Assembly (NCBI GenBank): GCA_022360175.1
Contig: JAKSDI010000230.1
Span: 1-59,994 of the forward strand
Reading direction: 5' to 3'
Source: Chitinophagales bacterium
GTDB lineage: Bacteria > Bacteroidota > Bacteroidia > Chitinophagales > Saprospiraceae
Length of the DNA stretch: 59,994 nt
Shown here: positions 35,028 to 45,170 of the stretch, piece by piece
How positions within the stretch are numbered: the stretch's first letter is position 1
Layout of the letters: each line of letters opens with the position of its first letter
Notes under the pieces: generated by a model
What the model was told of the DNA's origin: nothing
The model's database searches: none
Seen by the model: only the letters and a program-made list of their open reading frames with translations
Translations under genes and position numbers: made by a program

Positions 35028-35063
35028 TAAGTAAGAGATTAATTAAATGTGTTCTCTTACTTA
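35028..35063. repeat. Minimal (internally deleted) copy of the intergenic repeat
   Basis: TAAGTAAGAGA (35028-35038), TTAATTAAATGTGT, TCTCTTACTTA (35053-35063). The centre and right arm match the right-hand ends of the elements at 36865 and 51768 (GATTAATTAAATGTG-CTCTCTTA), so it looks like a copy that lost its middle. It sits 32 bp before the T9SS gene start. Confidence 0.6.
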
Positions 35064-35094
35064 GATATTTCTTGATCACTAAACTCGTAGTAAT

Positions 35095-36867
35095 ATGAAA
35101 CAGCGCTTTACACTTCTAGCCATTTTTATGTCTATTTTTTATTACAGTTATTCTCAAACGTTACATCATACCTATCATGATCGTGCGATTGATGTGAGCC
35201 ATGTGCTTGTCAAAGGCCATGGGGGACAGTGGATAGTAGGAGGGGCGACAGGTACTTTTCAAGGCTGGCCCAATTTTTTACCATACCTTATGGCTGTAGA
35301 TGAAGAAGGGCAGGTAGCATGGGATAATTACTTTGCTAGTGCCGGGCCTACTGAAATTGGATTGGTATCAGATATTATCTATGATGAAGCTGCTGCCGCT
35401 TATTATGTGTCAGTTTATGAATCGGGTTGCGATTACGGATTGCCTTCTTATATACACCAATTGGATACAGAGGGAAATATTAACTGGACGGTAGAAAATG
35501 AGTCCTTTTATCATTTTGATAATATGGAAGTAATGCTCGGCTTGGGTATACTTGGCCAGGCTCCTTATTCGGCGGTGCTGTCTCTCATTAGTGATGAAGG
35601 AGTTTTGATAAAGGAACATAATTTTTATGATGAATATGGCCTTTTTGCACAAGACATAGCAACGATGGGTTATGGTAAAGCAGCTGTTATAGGCACGGAT
35701 GTTTTATTGATTACTGATTGGTTGCCACAGGAGGTCGAAATTACGGCATCATTTGAAGTAGAAGAGGGATTAGAAGTAGAACTAATTCCTTCTAATCAAA
35801 ATATTGCGGTACTCTGCAGAGAGACTTTATACCTTTTGAACCAAGAGCTTCAGGAACTCGAATCTATAGATATTGTAGATATGGGAGTGCCTGTTAAAAT
35901 GAAAAGTACTACGGAGCAAGTCCATGTTCTCTTTTTTAAGAATGATAAATACCTCATCGCTACTTATGATTCATCACTTAACCTGCAGACAACAACCAAC
36001 CTTGGGGCAGGCTACTATCAGCCCACAGATTTTGTGATAGATAATAATCAAATTACAGTAGTAGGTAATACTCGTTCACGGATAATAGATGCCCCCAATA
36101 ATTATGGAGGGTATAATGGATTTTACGATAATCTGGGGAGTGATATTTATCTGCAGACCTGGGATATGGGACAGAACAACTCTAGTGGAGTAGATGTGGC
36201 TCTGGATCCTTTTACGTTTACAGATACATTGACTTTATTGGAAGATGAATATTGTGGTTTCAATGGGCTTGGAGCTATGTCTATTCAGATTGATGGCATA
36301 GAAGTAAAGGTGACCAATAATGGAACCGCTACGATCAACAATTTAGAATTGAACGCAGGTAATTTTCCTTGTGCATATATTTGTCCTACTACCATTACGG
36401 CTACTTATTCCTATGATAATCTGGATTTAGGCCCGGGAGAATCAACTGTACTCTCTTTCGGTGATTATCAAACCTTTTTCATGCCTTTTGATTCTCTCTA
36501 TGAGTTTTGCATTTGGGCATCTGGGGTTAATGATCGCCTGGATGATAACTTTATAGACAATAAATCCTGTCTTCTTTTTACCCCTGGAGGATTAGTAGAT
36601 ATAGATGAAAAAGAGCAATTATCTTTCGATTGGTCAATGGCGCCTAATCCTGCTAATAACATATTGAATGTATTTGCCAACAACCCCTTGCCAGAAAATA
36701 GTGTTGTTTATATACAGAACTTAGTAGGACAAACTGTTTCTCATAAAGATGTAGAAGAAGGCAGTAATCAAGTAATGTTTGATGTCAGTATGCTACCTGG
36801 AGGCACTTATTTGTTGAAGATAGTATCTGGAACTCAAAGTAGCAGCCGCTTGTGGATGAAGTACTAA
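35095..36867 (+). CDS. Secreted protein with T9SS C-terminal sorting domain
   Basis: 590 residues with a signal peptide (SIFYYSYSQT). Residues ~20-360 look like a beta-propeller or PKD-less repetitive fold with WIVGGATG and LVSDIIYDE strands. ~390-500 is an Ig/CARDB-like domain with Cys. ~515-590 is a Por secretion-type sorting domain: APNPANNILNVF, VYIQNLVGQTV, LPGGTYLLKIVSG. Exported to the cell surface or medium. I recognise no catalytic domain. Its stop codon is the first part of the terminal repeat at 36865. Confidence 0.8.
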   Translation: MKQRFTLLAIFMSIFYYSYSQTLHHTYHDRAIDVSHVLVKGHGGQWIVGGATGTFQGWPNFLPYLMAVDEEGQVAWDNYFASAGPTEIGLVSDIIYDEAAAAYYVSVYESGCDYGLPSYIHQLDTEGNINWTVENESFYHFDNMEVMLGLGILGQAPYSAVLSLISDEGVLIKEHNFYDEYGLFAQDIATMGYGKAAVIGTDVLLITDWLPQEVEITASFEVEEGLEVELIPSNQNIAVLCRETLYLLNQELQELESIDIVDMGVPVKMKSTTEQVHVLFFKNDKYLIATYDSSLNLQTTTNLGAGYYQPTDFVIDNNQITVVGNTRSRIIDAPNNYGGYNGFYDNLGSDIYLQTWDMGQNNSSGVDVALDPFTFTDTLTLLEDEYCGFNGLGAMSIQIDGIEVKVTNNGTATINNLELNAGNFPCAYICPTTITATYSYDNLDLGPGESTVLSFGDYQTFFMPFDSLYEFCIWASGVNDRLDDNFIDNKSCLLFTPGGLVDIDEKEQLSFDWSMAPNPANNILNVFANNPLPENSVVYIQNLVGQTVSHKDVEEGSNQVMFDVSMLPGGTYLLKIVSGTQSSSRLWMKY

Positions 36868-37030
36868 GTAAGCGAGCATAGTTAGGTTGCTTTTTGGTGG
36901 ATCAGCTTTTTGCTCAGATCAAGGCGCGGCGGAGTGTAATAGCCACAGTTATTAACACGAGTACACAAGGCAGATATGGGTAAAAAGATGCCACCATAAA
37001 AAGATTAATTAAATGTGCTCTCTTAGCTTA
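36865..37030. repeat. ~165-bp intergenic element, copy D
   Basis: Left end TAAGTAAGCGAGCA (36865-36878), right end TGCTCTCTTAGCTTA (37016-37030). The second-level arms GTTGCTTTTTG...GATC and AAAAAGATGCCACC match copy C (51768-51934). The inner hairpin is GTGTAATA / TATTAACAC (36934-36958). The first three bases are the stop codon of the preceding gene. There is no open reading frame of note. Confidence 0.65.
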
Positions 37031-37032
37031 AT

Positions 37033-37195
37033 TAAGTGATCAAATATAGTTTGTGATTCTGATCATGGAGGTTTTTTTCTTAATCAAGGCGAGGGTTCCC
37101 GACCTTAGCCTGAGCTAAGGAAGGCGGTTCCTCAACATAGAGTAAGGAAAAAAGAACCCATCAGAATTATTAAAGTAATATTGATCACTTACTTA
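37033..37195. repeat. Intergenic element, copy B
   Basis: Termini TAAGTGATCAA (37033-37043) and TTGATCACTTACTTA (37181-37195). Inner arms ATTCTGATC and CCATCAGAAT. The central perfect hairpin is CCTTAGC-CTGA-GCTAAGG (37103-37120). It shares TTAATCAAGGCG and GGTTCCCG with copy A at the window start. Directly adjacent to copy D in tandem. Confidence 0.65.
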
Positions 37196-37580
37196 AATGC
37201 CTAGGGGGGAAATTCTTGCTTTTATACCATCTATACTAGATATACGACAAACAATCATTAGGGATAATAAAAAATGTAGGTGGAGTAAGCTAATTTTGTG
37301 TCTTATATAATATAGAATCGGACTTTATATCTGCGAAGTAGTTTCAAAACAACTTCTATCAAAAGAATATTTGTAGTATTTCTGCTATGATGAGAATACA
37401 AATTGGCATTACTGAAGCAGGGTTTTTTAAGGTTAAATGGCCTGCACAACGACACAAAAGTGAAACTTAAGCCGGGTAATTTTTTTTTGATAGGCACTTA
37501 ATCGTTATTTAGATATAAAATTTTGACTTTTGTCATTCTCTAAAAATGGATCGGAAGGATAAACTTGTTTTTTCGATCGG

Positions 37581-37601
37581 CATCATTGCCTTTTGATGAT
37601 G
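37581..37601 (+). promoter_or_regulatory. Hairpin in the leader of the first metalloprotease gene
   Basis: CATCAT (37581-37586) pairs with ATGATG (37596-37601), 25 bp before ATG 37627. The stretch 37196-37626 holds this hairpin and no convincing gene. A minus-strand frame at 37303-37497 has no recognisable content and is not called. Confidence 0.25.
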
Positions 37602-37626
37602 TATATAGCATACTAAAAAATCAACC

Positions 37627-40600
37627 ATGAGGTACTTTTTTACTCTACTTGTCGTAGTGACAGCATTACTGCCTGCTGTTGCGCAATCCAATTTCTGGCA
37701 GGATTTTGATGAATCCAGAATTTTCCTTCCTGAAAATGCTGAGATTGAAATCAGCGCCAAGAAATACAGAATATTATCCTTGGACTTTGACGCCCTCCGT
37801 GCAACATTAGAAGATGCACCGATGGAATTTACACCCGAAGCAGCAGAAAATCCTATTCGCACTTATTTGCCTTTACCTAATGGTGAAATGGAATTAATGG
37901 AAGTGGTGGAGTCTCCTGTAATGGCACCAGAGCTTGCTGCTAAATTTCCTTCTATTCGTGCTTTTGTGGCGCGTAGTGTAAACAATAAATTGATTAGCGC
38001 TCGCCTGGATTATTCTCCTAAAGGGTTTAATGCTGTGATTTCTACTCCAGAGGGACGTGCATTCGTTAACCCTTATGCTACAGAGCAAACACGTTTTTGT
38101 ATAAGTTACTTTTACAAGGATATAATTATCGATCCGGAAACGGTGCCTGAACTGTCTTGTGGCTTCACGGCATTTGATGAGGAAGAAGAATTAGACTGGG
38201 CGCAGCAACAGGCGCTTAGTGAACAGGCAAATCTTTCCTTCCGCAATAATAATGAAGTAGTTCCTTTGCGGGAATACCGACTTGCTTTGGCTTGTACAGG
38301 TGAGTATGGCGCTGCCAAAGGAGGTACCGTAGAAGCAGTAATGGCTACCTACAATACTGCGCTCAGCCTCTTAAATCAGATATTTCAACTGGAATTTGCA
38401 TCACGGATGGTATTGATTCCAGGAGTAGAAAATGTTATTTACCTTGATCCTAATACCGATCCTTATATTGATGCAAATAATGGAGAAGCGCTACTTGATC
38501 AAAATACAGAAGCCCTGGCCATGTTCTTCCCTGTAAGCGCTTATGATGTAGGGCACGTCTTTACAATGGCCTGTGAAGATGTAGGAGGTATTGCAGGTGG
38601 CACAATTTGCTCTTTTAATAAAGCTCGTGGTGTGACCTGCCATTATAATAACATTAATGTTATAGTGACACAGGTCATGGCCCATGAAATCGGCCATCAG
38701 TTTTCTTGTGGACATAGTTGGAATAACTGCCCTCCAATTTTGGAACAGTTATCTTCTGCTAATGCTTTTGAGCCTGGTAGTGGTAGTACGATTATGTCTT
38801 ATCAAGGTTCTTGTGGTATAAATGATATTAATAATGTTCCACTACCAGGTGGAGATTATTATAATATTGGTTCTCTTGAAGATTTTATCTTCTATGCTCG
38901 TCAGGGAGGGGGTGCAGGAGAAGACTGTGGTACAACTATTCTGACAGACAACCACCAACCTGTTATTACACTACCTTATGAGGATGGGTTTTGGATTCCT
39001 ATTTCTACTCCATTTGAACTGGATTGTGAGACAGAAGATATAGATGGTGATGCCTTGACTTATTGCTGGGAACAATATGACCTCGGCCCTAACACCAACG
39101 TGGGAAGTCCAATAATGGATTCTCCGCTTTTCCGATCTTTTCCCCCAACACCTGATAGTAAACGTGTATTCCCAAGAATGCAAAAAATAGTAGGGAACTA
39201 TTCCGATGTGTATGAAGTACTACCTACCTATGAGCGCAATCTTACTTTCCAGGTTACTGTAAGGGATAACAACCCCATGTATGGCGGTGTTGTTTGGGAA
39301 AAAGTAGCATTCCAGTCAGACGGAAGTGCTGGCCCATTCCTTGTGAGTTCACCTAATACATCTGATGTTTCCTGGAAAGTAGGTGATTACGAGGAAGTAA
39401 CATGGGACGTGGCAAATACGGATAATAATCGTGTGAAGGGTTATTATGTAGATATTAAACTATCAGTAGATGGCGGGTATACTTATCCCTATACCCTAGT
39501 ATCTAACACACCTAATGATGGTAGCGCTTTCGTAACGGTACCAGATGCAATAAGCAATACAGCCCGTATTAGAGTAGAAGCTTCTGATAATATTTTCTTT
39601 GACATTTCTAATGAAGACTTTGAGATTGAAGAAGCAACAGAACCGGGTTATACATTCGATATTAATCCAGTAGCAGTTCCTCTTTATTGTGCACCAAATG
39701 GGCCAATAACAGTAGATATACTTTCTTCTTCGATTCTTGGTTATGATAGCACACTTACGCTAAACCTTATAGGTGATTTACCTTCTTATGCGACCGCTTC
39801 TTTTGCAGAGACAACAATTACTGCTGGTAGCTCAACGACTCTAACGATCGATTTTGATGATTTTATAGGAAGGGATACTATAGACTTAATGGTAGAAGCT
39901 GTAGAAGAGAATGCTAATAGTATCTTAAGAGAACTGCGGATTGTTGCACTGTCTAATAATTTTTCTGGTTTGGCAATGGAGTCTCCTGTTGATGGAGCAA
40001 CCTCGATTGTATTCACTACGGATTTCTCCTGGACAGAAGTAACTGCTGCGAGTACCTATGATATAGAAATCGCTACCAGCCCTTCTTTTGCACCAAGCAC
40101 TATTGTGGAAACTGCAAGCGGATTGGAAGTGACAGACTATTCTCCAGAATTCATCTTTGATGAAAATACTATCTACTATTGGAGAATTCGCCCTGTGAAT
40201 GATTGTGGCCCTCAGGAGTATTTGGTTCCATTTGCTTTCCAGACTTCTACGGTAGATTGTGCAATCAATGTTCCTCAGGATTTGCCAATTGCTTTGCCAA
40301 ACAATCCTACTGTTCGTACTTCCAATATTTTTGTGCCTACTAATGGTACCATTAGTGACCTGAATATTACAGATTTAAATATCACGTATAATCCAGTTAA
40401 TAGCATACGGATTACATTGGTTAGCCCCGCAGGTACGGAAGCAATACTGTTTGATCAAAACTGTCTCAATACGGGCTCTATTAACCTGGAGTTTGATGAT
40501 GAGGCTCCTAATGATATTATCTGTCCTCCCATTGGTGGGAACCCAATGCGCCCAGAAAATCCATTGTCCGTATTTGATGGAGAGGATACCTTTGGTGATT

Positions 40601-41310
40601 GGATGTTAGAGGTCAGAGTAGTGACCAGTGGTTTTGGTGGAGGTTCTATCAATAACTGGAATATTGAATTCTGTGCTACCGTTAGTTTGACACCACCTAG
40701 CCTGATCCGCAACGAAACATTGGCAGTGCCTCCTGGGCAGAGTAATGTGATCAGTACAGATTACCTGGAAGTACAGGATGAAGCATCCACTCCAGCTGAT
40801 ATCAGATATGTTTTAATAACAGTGCCTTCTAATGGACAGCTATATCGTGCTGGTGATAATGAACCGCTCACACCTGGTGAAATTTTCACTCAGGAAACTA
40901 TCAACTCTTTTAATTTGAGCTATGTACATGATGGCTCTGCTACAACGGAAGATAAATTCTACTTCTTAGTAGAGAATGAACTTGGTGGCTGGATTCCTTC
41001 ACAAGTGTTCAATATAGAGATTGATGAAAATGCGGTGGTCAACACAGACGATTTAAATATAAATAATTCAATCGAACTATTCCCGAACCCAGCAAATAAG
41101 ATGGCCCAACTTCGATTGCAACAGCCTTTATCTGAAGATGGACAAATCTATCTGAGAAATACACAAGGGCAGATCGTTCAATCACTGACTATGAAAGCAG
41201 GAGCTACAGCTCTGGAAATTAACACTAGCAAACAAGCTGCTGGTGTATACCTTGTAGAAGTACATTCGGGAGAAAATGTTCTATCTAAAAAGCTGATGAT
41301 TCAGCACTAG
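37627..41310 (+). CDS. T9SS-secreted reprolysin-type zinc metalloprotease, first of a tandem pair
   Basis: 1227 residues: signal peptide (to ~20), long prodomain (~20-200), catalytic domain with HEIGHQFSCGH (H353, E354, H357, H363), Met-turn M390 (STIMSYQGSCG). Then an Ig-like region, ~660-870 FN3-like modules, a P domain at ~898-1015 (TISDLNITDLNITYNP, GSINNWNIEFC), a cadherin-like module (~1020-1135) and the T9SS sorting domain (~1140-1227; IELFPNPANKMAQL). Secreted metalloprotease; substrate unknown. Confidence 0.88.
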   Translation: MRYFFTLLVVVTALLPAVAQSNFWQDFDESRIFLPENAEIEISAKKYRILSLDFDALRATLEDAPMEFTPEAAENPIRTYLPLPNGEMELMEVVESPVMAPELAAKFPSIRAFVARSVNNKLISARLDYSPKGFNAVISTPEGRAFVNPYATEQTRFCISYFYKDIIIDPETVPELSCGFTAFDEEEELDWAQQQALSEQANLSFRNNNEVVPLREYRLALACTGEYGAAKGGTVEAVMATYNTALSLLNQIFQLEFASRMVLIPGVENVIYLDPNTDPYIDANNGEALLDQNTEALAMFFPVSAYDVGHVFTMACEDVGGIAGGTICSFNKARGVTCHYNNINVIVTQVMAHEIGHQFSCGHSWNNCPPILEQLSSANAFEPGSGSTIMSYQGSCGINDINNVPLPGGDYYNIGSLEDFIFYARQGGGAGEDCGTTILTDNHQPVITLPYEDGFWIPISTPFELDCETEDIDGDALTYCWEQYDLGPNTNVGSPIMDSPLFRSFPPTPDSKRVFPRMQKIVGNYSDVYEVLPTYERNLTFQVTVRDNNPMYGGVVWEKVAFQSDGSAGPFLVSSPNTSDVSWKVGDYEEVTWDVANTDNNRVKGYYVDIKLSVDGGYTYPYTLVSNTPNDGSAFVTVPDAISNTARIRVEASDNIFFDISNEDFEIEEATEPGYTFDINPVAVPLYCAPNGPITVDILSSSILGYDSTLTLNLIGDLPSYATASFAETTITAGSSTTLTIDFDDFIGRDTIDLMVEAVEENANSILRELRIVALSNNFSGLAMESPVDGATSIVFTTDFSWTEVTAASTYDIEIATSPSFAPSTIVETASGLEVTDYSPEFIFDENTIYYWRIRPVNDCGPQEYLVPFAFQTSTVDCAINVPQDLPIALPNNPTVRTSNIFVPTNGTISDLNITDLNITYNPVNSIRITLVSPAGTEAILFDQNCLNTGSINLEFDDEAPNDIICPPIGGNPMRPENPLSVFDGEDTFGDWMLEVRVVTSGFGGGSINNWNIEFCATVSLTPPSLIRNETLAVPPGQSNVISTDYLEVQDEASTPADIRYVLITVPSNGQLYRAGDNEPLTPGEIFTQETINSFNLSYVHDGSATTEDKFYFLVENELGGWIPSQVFNIEIDENAVVNTDDLNINNSIELFPNPANKMAQLRLQQPLSEDGQIYLRNTQGQIVQSLTMKAGATALEINTSKQAAGVYLVEVHSGENVLSKKLMIQH

Positions 41311-41331
41311 TAAAAGTATAAAAACAGAATC

Positions 41332-44300
41332 ATGAGATCATTTCTAACATTTATTTTCGCGCTTATATCCTTAAGCACACTATGTGCCCAGCAAAATTTC
41401 TGGCAGGATATATCAGAACAGAGTATGGTGTTATCACCTAATGCTCATCGATTGGTTCCTACCGATCAACACAGAGGCTTACAACTTGATTTCGAATCAT
41501 TAAAAATGGAATTAGCAGCGGCTCCAATGGAGTTCACCGCAGCAGGCAGAAACAATGCTATCCAAATACAACTTCCTTTACCAGATGGCACCATGGAAAC
41601 ATTTGCTGTGGTCAACTCCCCAACCCTGGCACCAGGTATAGCAAGCCGTTATCCATCTATCCAAACGTATAAAGGGCGTAGTATCAAAAATGCCTCTGTT
41701 ACTACACGTTTTAGTATGAGCCCACGAGGCCTTCATGCTATTATTAGTAGTGAGTCAGGTATGATCATGATTGATCCTTTTGTGCAGGGACAAACTGCTT
41801 TTTATGGTGTTTATTATGCCAGAGATTCTGATGTTTTTCTCGATGGGTTTGAGCTACAATGTGGGCATAAACCAAATGCGAAACTGGAAGACATGGACAT
41901 AGAGCCCAACACCCCTAATCGCAGTGGCTCAGAAGCTGTTAGCCTAAGTGTATATACCTTTGGACTGGCTTGTTCTGGTGAGTATGCCAATTATCATAAT
42001 GCAGATACCAAAGAAGAGGTATTGGCAGAAATGACTCAAATCATTAACCGAGCGAATGAAATCTTACAGCGTGATGTGGCAGTTCGCCTGGAAATAGCAG
42101 ATCAAACAGATAATGCTATCTTCCTTGATTCGGGCTCAGATCCCTATACTGATGGGAGCGATGTTTTTGACTCCTATGAGCAAACACCAGATATTTTAGC
42201 TGAATATATCGGAACTGCCAACTATGATGTAGGGCATTCATTTATTGCATCCTGTGGAGCTGGTACAGTAGGTATAGGTGGCGGTAACGCCTGTAATGAG
42301 AATGTTAACACTGGTGATTTTAAAGGTTTTGGTATTTCCTGTCAATTTGACAATAACAACACATTTGCTGTTGGGTTGGTATGCCATGAGGTAGGCCATC
42401 AATTGAGTGCAAGTCACACTTTTAATAATTGTCAGGGTAATGAACAAAATGCAACCCCTTCATCAGCTTATGAACCAGGAGGAGGTACCACGATAATGGC
42501 CTATACCAGTGCTTGTGGCTCACAGATTACACAATCTTATGCAGATGATTATTACCACACGATCAATGTTGAACAGATTCGTGAATACACACAAGTTGGT
42601 CATGGCAGTACTTGTGCTGAAGTAATACCAACAGACAATAATATGCCAACCATTAATCTTGCTTATGAGGATGGCTTCCAGATTCCTATTAGTACTCCTT
42701 TTGAGTTGGAAGCGGAAGGTGGTGATCCTGATAATGATGAAATTACTTATTGTTGGGAACAATTTGACCTTGGTCCTATGTCGTCTATCGGTAGTCCTAT
42801 ACTTACGGCTCCACTATTCCGTTCTTATCTGCCTACCACTAGCCCTATAAGAGTATTCCCACGCCTGGACAAAATCATCGCTAATACTTCTGATAATACA
42901 GAAGTACTACCTACTTATACACGGGACCTTAATTTCCGTTGTACAGTGAGAGATAATGATACAGAAGCTGGTGGTGCGGTATGGGCACAAGTAGCGTTTA
43001 AAGCAGATGAAACAGCTGGTCCATTTGTCGTTACCTATCCTAGTGGTTCGGGCATTGTGATGACTGTAGGAGACTATAACGAAATTACCTGGGATGTAGC
43101 TAATACAACCAACACTCGTGTAAATTGCCATAACGTAGATATCAAGCTATCTATAGATGGAGGTTTCACCTATCCGTATACGCTAGTAGAAAATACGCCA
43201 AATGATGGAGCTGCATTTGTTACTATCCCGGATGCGGTGACCACTCAGGCTCGCATACGTGTAGAAGCATCAGAGAATATTTTCTTTGATATCTCGAATC
43301 AAAACTTTGAAATTGAACCAGCTACTACAGCAGGATACGCACTAGATGTTACTCCGGCATCTATTCCATTGTACTGTTTACCAGCAGATCCTTTGACTTT
43401 TGATATTAGCACTACTGCTTTACTGGACTATGCAATGCCAGTAAGCCTTAGTCTTGTAGGTGACCTGCCAGCAGGAGCAAGTGCTAGCTTTGCAAGTGAC
43501 GAGCTAACACCAGGAGAAAGTACTACCCTTACCATTGATTTGGGGGATTTTAGTGGCAGAGATACCTTCCAGTTGCAACTAGAGGGGACTACAGATGACC
43601 TTGGTACTTTTGAAAGAGAAATACACTTTATAGCAGTATCAACAGATTTCTTGGGTATGGAACTTCAAATGCCAGCAAACGGTACAGAAGGCGTTTTCCT
43701 TACTACAGATTTCAGCTGGGCAGATATTTCCGGAGCAGATAGCTATGATTTTGAATTGGCAACAAGCCCTGCTTTTGGTGCTACAATAGTAGAAAGTGCG
43801 GAAGGTCTGACAGAAAGTAACTACACTCCTCAAATACTTTTTGAGGATGATGAGTTGTACTATTGGCGAGTGCGCCCACATAATGCATGTGGAGGAGGAG
43901 AGGCTACCGTACCATTTGCATTCCATACAGCAACAGTAGATTGTGCAGGAAATGAGCCATCAGATTTACCTATATCTTTACCATCGAACCCAAATACAAA
44001 GATCAGTACCATCTTTGTAGCCGAAAGTGGTACAATCAGTGATATTAATGTTGAAAATATCAATATCAACTTTAACCCGGTAAATAGTCTTCGTATTACG
44101 CTGGTAGGGCCTCCGCCTGCGAATACAGAAGTAGTACTATACGATTTGAATTGCTTAAATACAAGCTTAATAAACTTAAGCTTTGATGATGATGCACCAA
44201 CGGATATCCAATGTCCACCAGCATCAGGCAATCCAATGCGCCCAGAGAATCCTCTTTCAGCTTTTATAGGAGAGAATACGCAGGGAGAATGGCAGTTGAA

Positions 44301-45000
44301 GGTACAAGTGGTTAATGCAGGATTTGGTAGTGGAAGTATCAATAGCTGGGGCGTAGAGTTTTGTTCTACAGCCACCCCAACTCCACCGAGCTTGTTGACA
44401 AATGAAACCTTGGAGGTGCCTCCAGGACAAGGAAATCCGATTACAAATACTCATCTGGAAGCATCAGATGATAATGCTTCGGATTCACAAATCAAGTTTA
44501 TCCTGATTACAGTACCAGAAAATGGATCTTTGTATCGTGCAGGTGATAATGAGCCACTAGTTCCAGGAGAATCGTTCACACAGCAGACGATTAATTCTTT
44601 CAACCTTAGCTACGTGCATGATGGCAGTGCAACGACTACTGACCAGTTTATCTTTATCGTAGAAGATGGAGCCGGAGGTTTTATTCCAAATGAAGTGTTC
44701 AATATAGAAATTGATGAAGGTGCGATGGTCAATACGGATGATTTGAATGCAGATAATGCCATCGAATTATTCCCGAATCCAGCTCGTGATATGGTGCGCC
44801 TTCAAGTGAAAACACCACTACAGGAAGCAGGACAACTTAAGGTACTGAATGCTCAAGGGCAACTTGTAATTAAGCAACTGATGTCTCATGGTGCACAACA
44901 CCTGGATATTAATACCAGCCAGTTGGCTAGCGGTGTTTATCTTTTGGAGTTGTATTCAGGCGAACAGTCCTATACTGAAAAACTGATCATTAATAAGTAG
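41332..45000 (+). CDS. T9SS-secreted reprolysin-type zinc metalloprotease, second of a tandem pair
   Basis: 1222 residues with the same architecture as its neighbour: prodomain, HEVGHQLSASH (H352, H356, H362), Met-turn M389, FN3-like and P domain (TISDINVENININFNP, GSINSWGVEFC), cadherin-like module and sorting domain (IELFPNPARDMVRL). The 21-bp gap indicates a bicistronic transcript, ended by the terminator at 45031. Compared with copy 1, the regions around the active site and C-terminus are strongly alike and the prodomain is less so. Confidence 0.88.
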   Translation: MRSFLTFIFALISLSTLCAQQNFWQDISEQSMVLSPNAHRLVPTDQHRGLQLDFESLKMELAAAPMEFTAAGRNNAIQIQLPLPDGTMETFAVVNSPTLAPGIASRYPSIQTYKGRSIKNASVTTRFSMSPRGLHAIISSESGMIMIDPFVQGQTAFYGVYYARDSDVFLDGFELQCGHKPNAKLEDMDIEPNTPNRSGSEAVSLSVYTFGLACSGEYANYHNADTKEEVLAEMTQIINRANEILQRDVAVRLEIADQTDNAIFLDSGSDPYTDGSDVFDSYEQTPDILAEYIGTANYDVGHSFIASCGAGTVGIGGGNACNENVNTGDFKGFGISCQFDNNNTFAVGLVCHEVGHQLSASHTFNNCQGNEQNATPSSAYEPGGGTTIMAYTSACGSQITQSYADDYYHTINVEQIREYTQVGHGSTCAEVIPTDNNMPTINLAYEDGFQIPISTPFELEAEGGDPDNDEITYCWEQFDLGPMSSIGSPILTAPLFRSYLPTTSPIRVFPRLDKIIANTSDNTEVLPTYTRDLNFRCTVRDNDTEAGGAVWAQVAFKADETAGPFVVTYPSGSGIVMTVGDYNEITWDVANTTNTRVNCHNVDIKLSIDGGFTYPYTLVENTPNDGAAFVTIPDAVTTQARIRVEASENIFFDISNQNFEIEPATTAGYALDVTPASIPLYCLPADPLTFDISTTALLDYAMPVSLSLVGDLPAGASASFASDELTPGESTTLTIDLGDFSGRDTFQLQLEGTTDDLGTFEREIHFIAVSTDFLGMELQMPANGTEGVFLTTDFSWADISGADSYDFELATSPAFGATIVESAEGLTESNYTPQILFEDDELYYWRVRPHNACGGGEATVPFAFHTATVDCAGNEPSDLPISLPSNPNTKISTIFVAESGTISDINVENININFNPVNSLRITLVGPPPANTEVVLYDLNCLNTSLINLSFDDDAPTDIQCPPASGNPMRPENPLSAFIGENTQGEWQLKVQVVNAGFGSGSINSWGVEFCSTATPTPPSLLTNETLEVPPGQGNPITNTHLEASDDNASDSQIKFILITVPENGSLYRAGDNEPLVPGESFTQQTINSFNLSYVHDGSATTTDQFIFIVEDGAGGFIPNEVFNIEIDEGAMVNTDDLNADNAIELFPNPARDMVRLQVKTPLQEAGQLKVLNAQGQLVIKQLMSHGAQHLDINTSQLASGVYLLELYSGEQSYTEKLIINK

Positions 45001-45030
45001 ATCATATAAGGATTTATTATTAAAAAAATG

Positions 45031-45066
45031 AATGGCTCTGGGGTATACTCAGGGCCATTTTTTATT
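45031..45066 (+). terminator. Intrinsic terminator of the metalloprotease operon
   Basis: AATGGCTCTG (45031-45040) and CAGGGCCATT (45050-45059, one wobble) form the stem; TTTTTTATTG follows. It lies 31 bp after the second metalloprotease stop. Confidence 0.75.
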
Positions 45067-45170
45067 GCTTTTCTTCTGTATAACTCGAATGGTCAAATTT
45101 TATGAATCTCTACGTTTTTGCAACTTTGTGCGATGAGCAACTGTAATAAAAATACCTTATCTTTATCTAC

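Noticed and set aside
37303-37497. Minus-strand 64-codon frame in the gap before the metalloproteases
   Set aside because: Low-complexity basic/aromatic composition, no start context, no family; consistent with a chance frame in AT-rich DNA.
37894-38088. Antisense frames inside the T9SS and helicase genes
   Set aside because: They are shadows of strongly coding genes on the plus strand with complete domain order.
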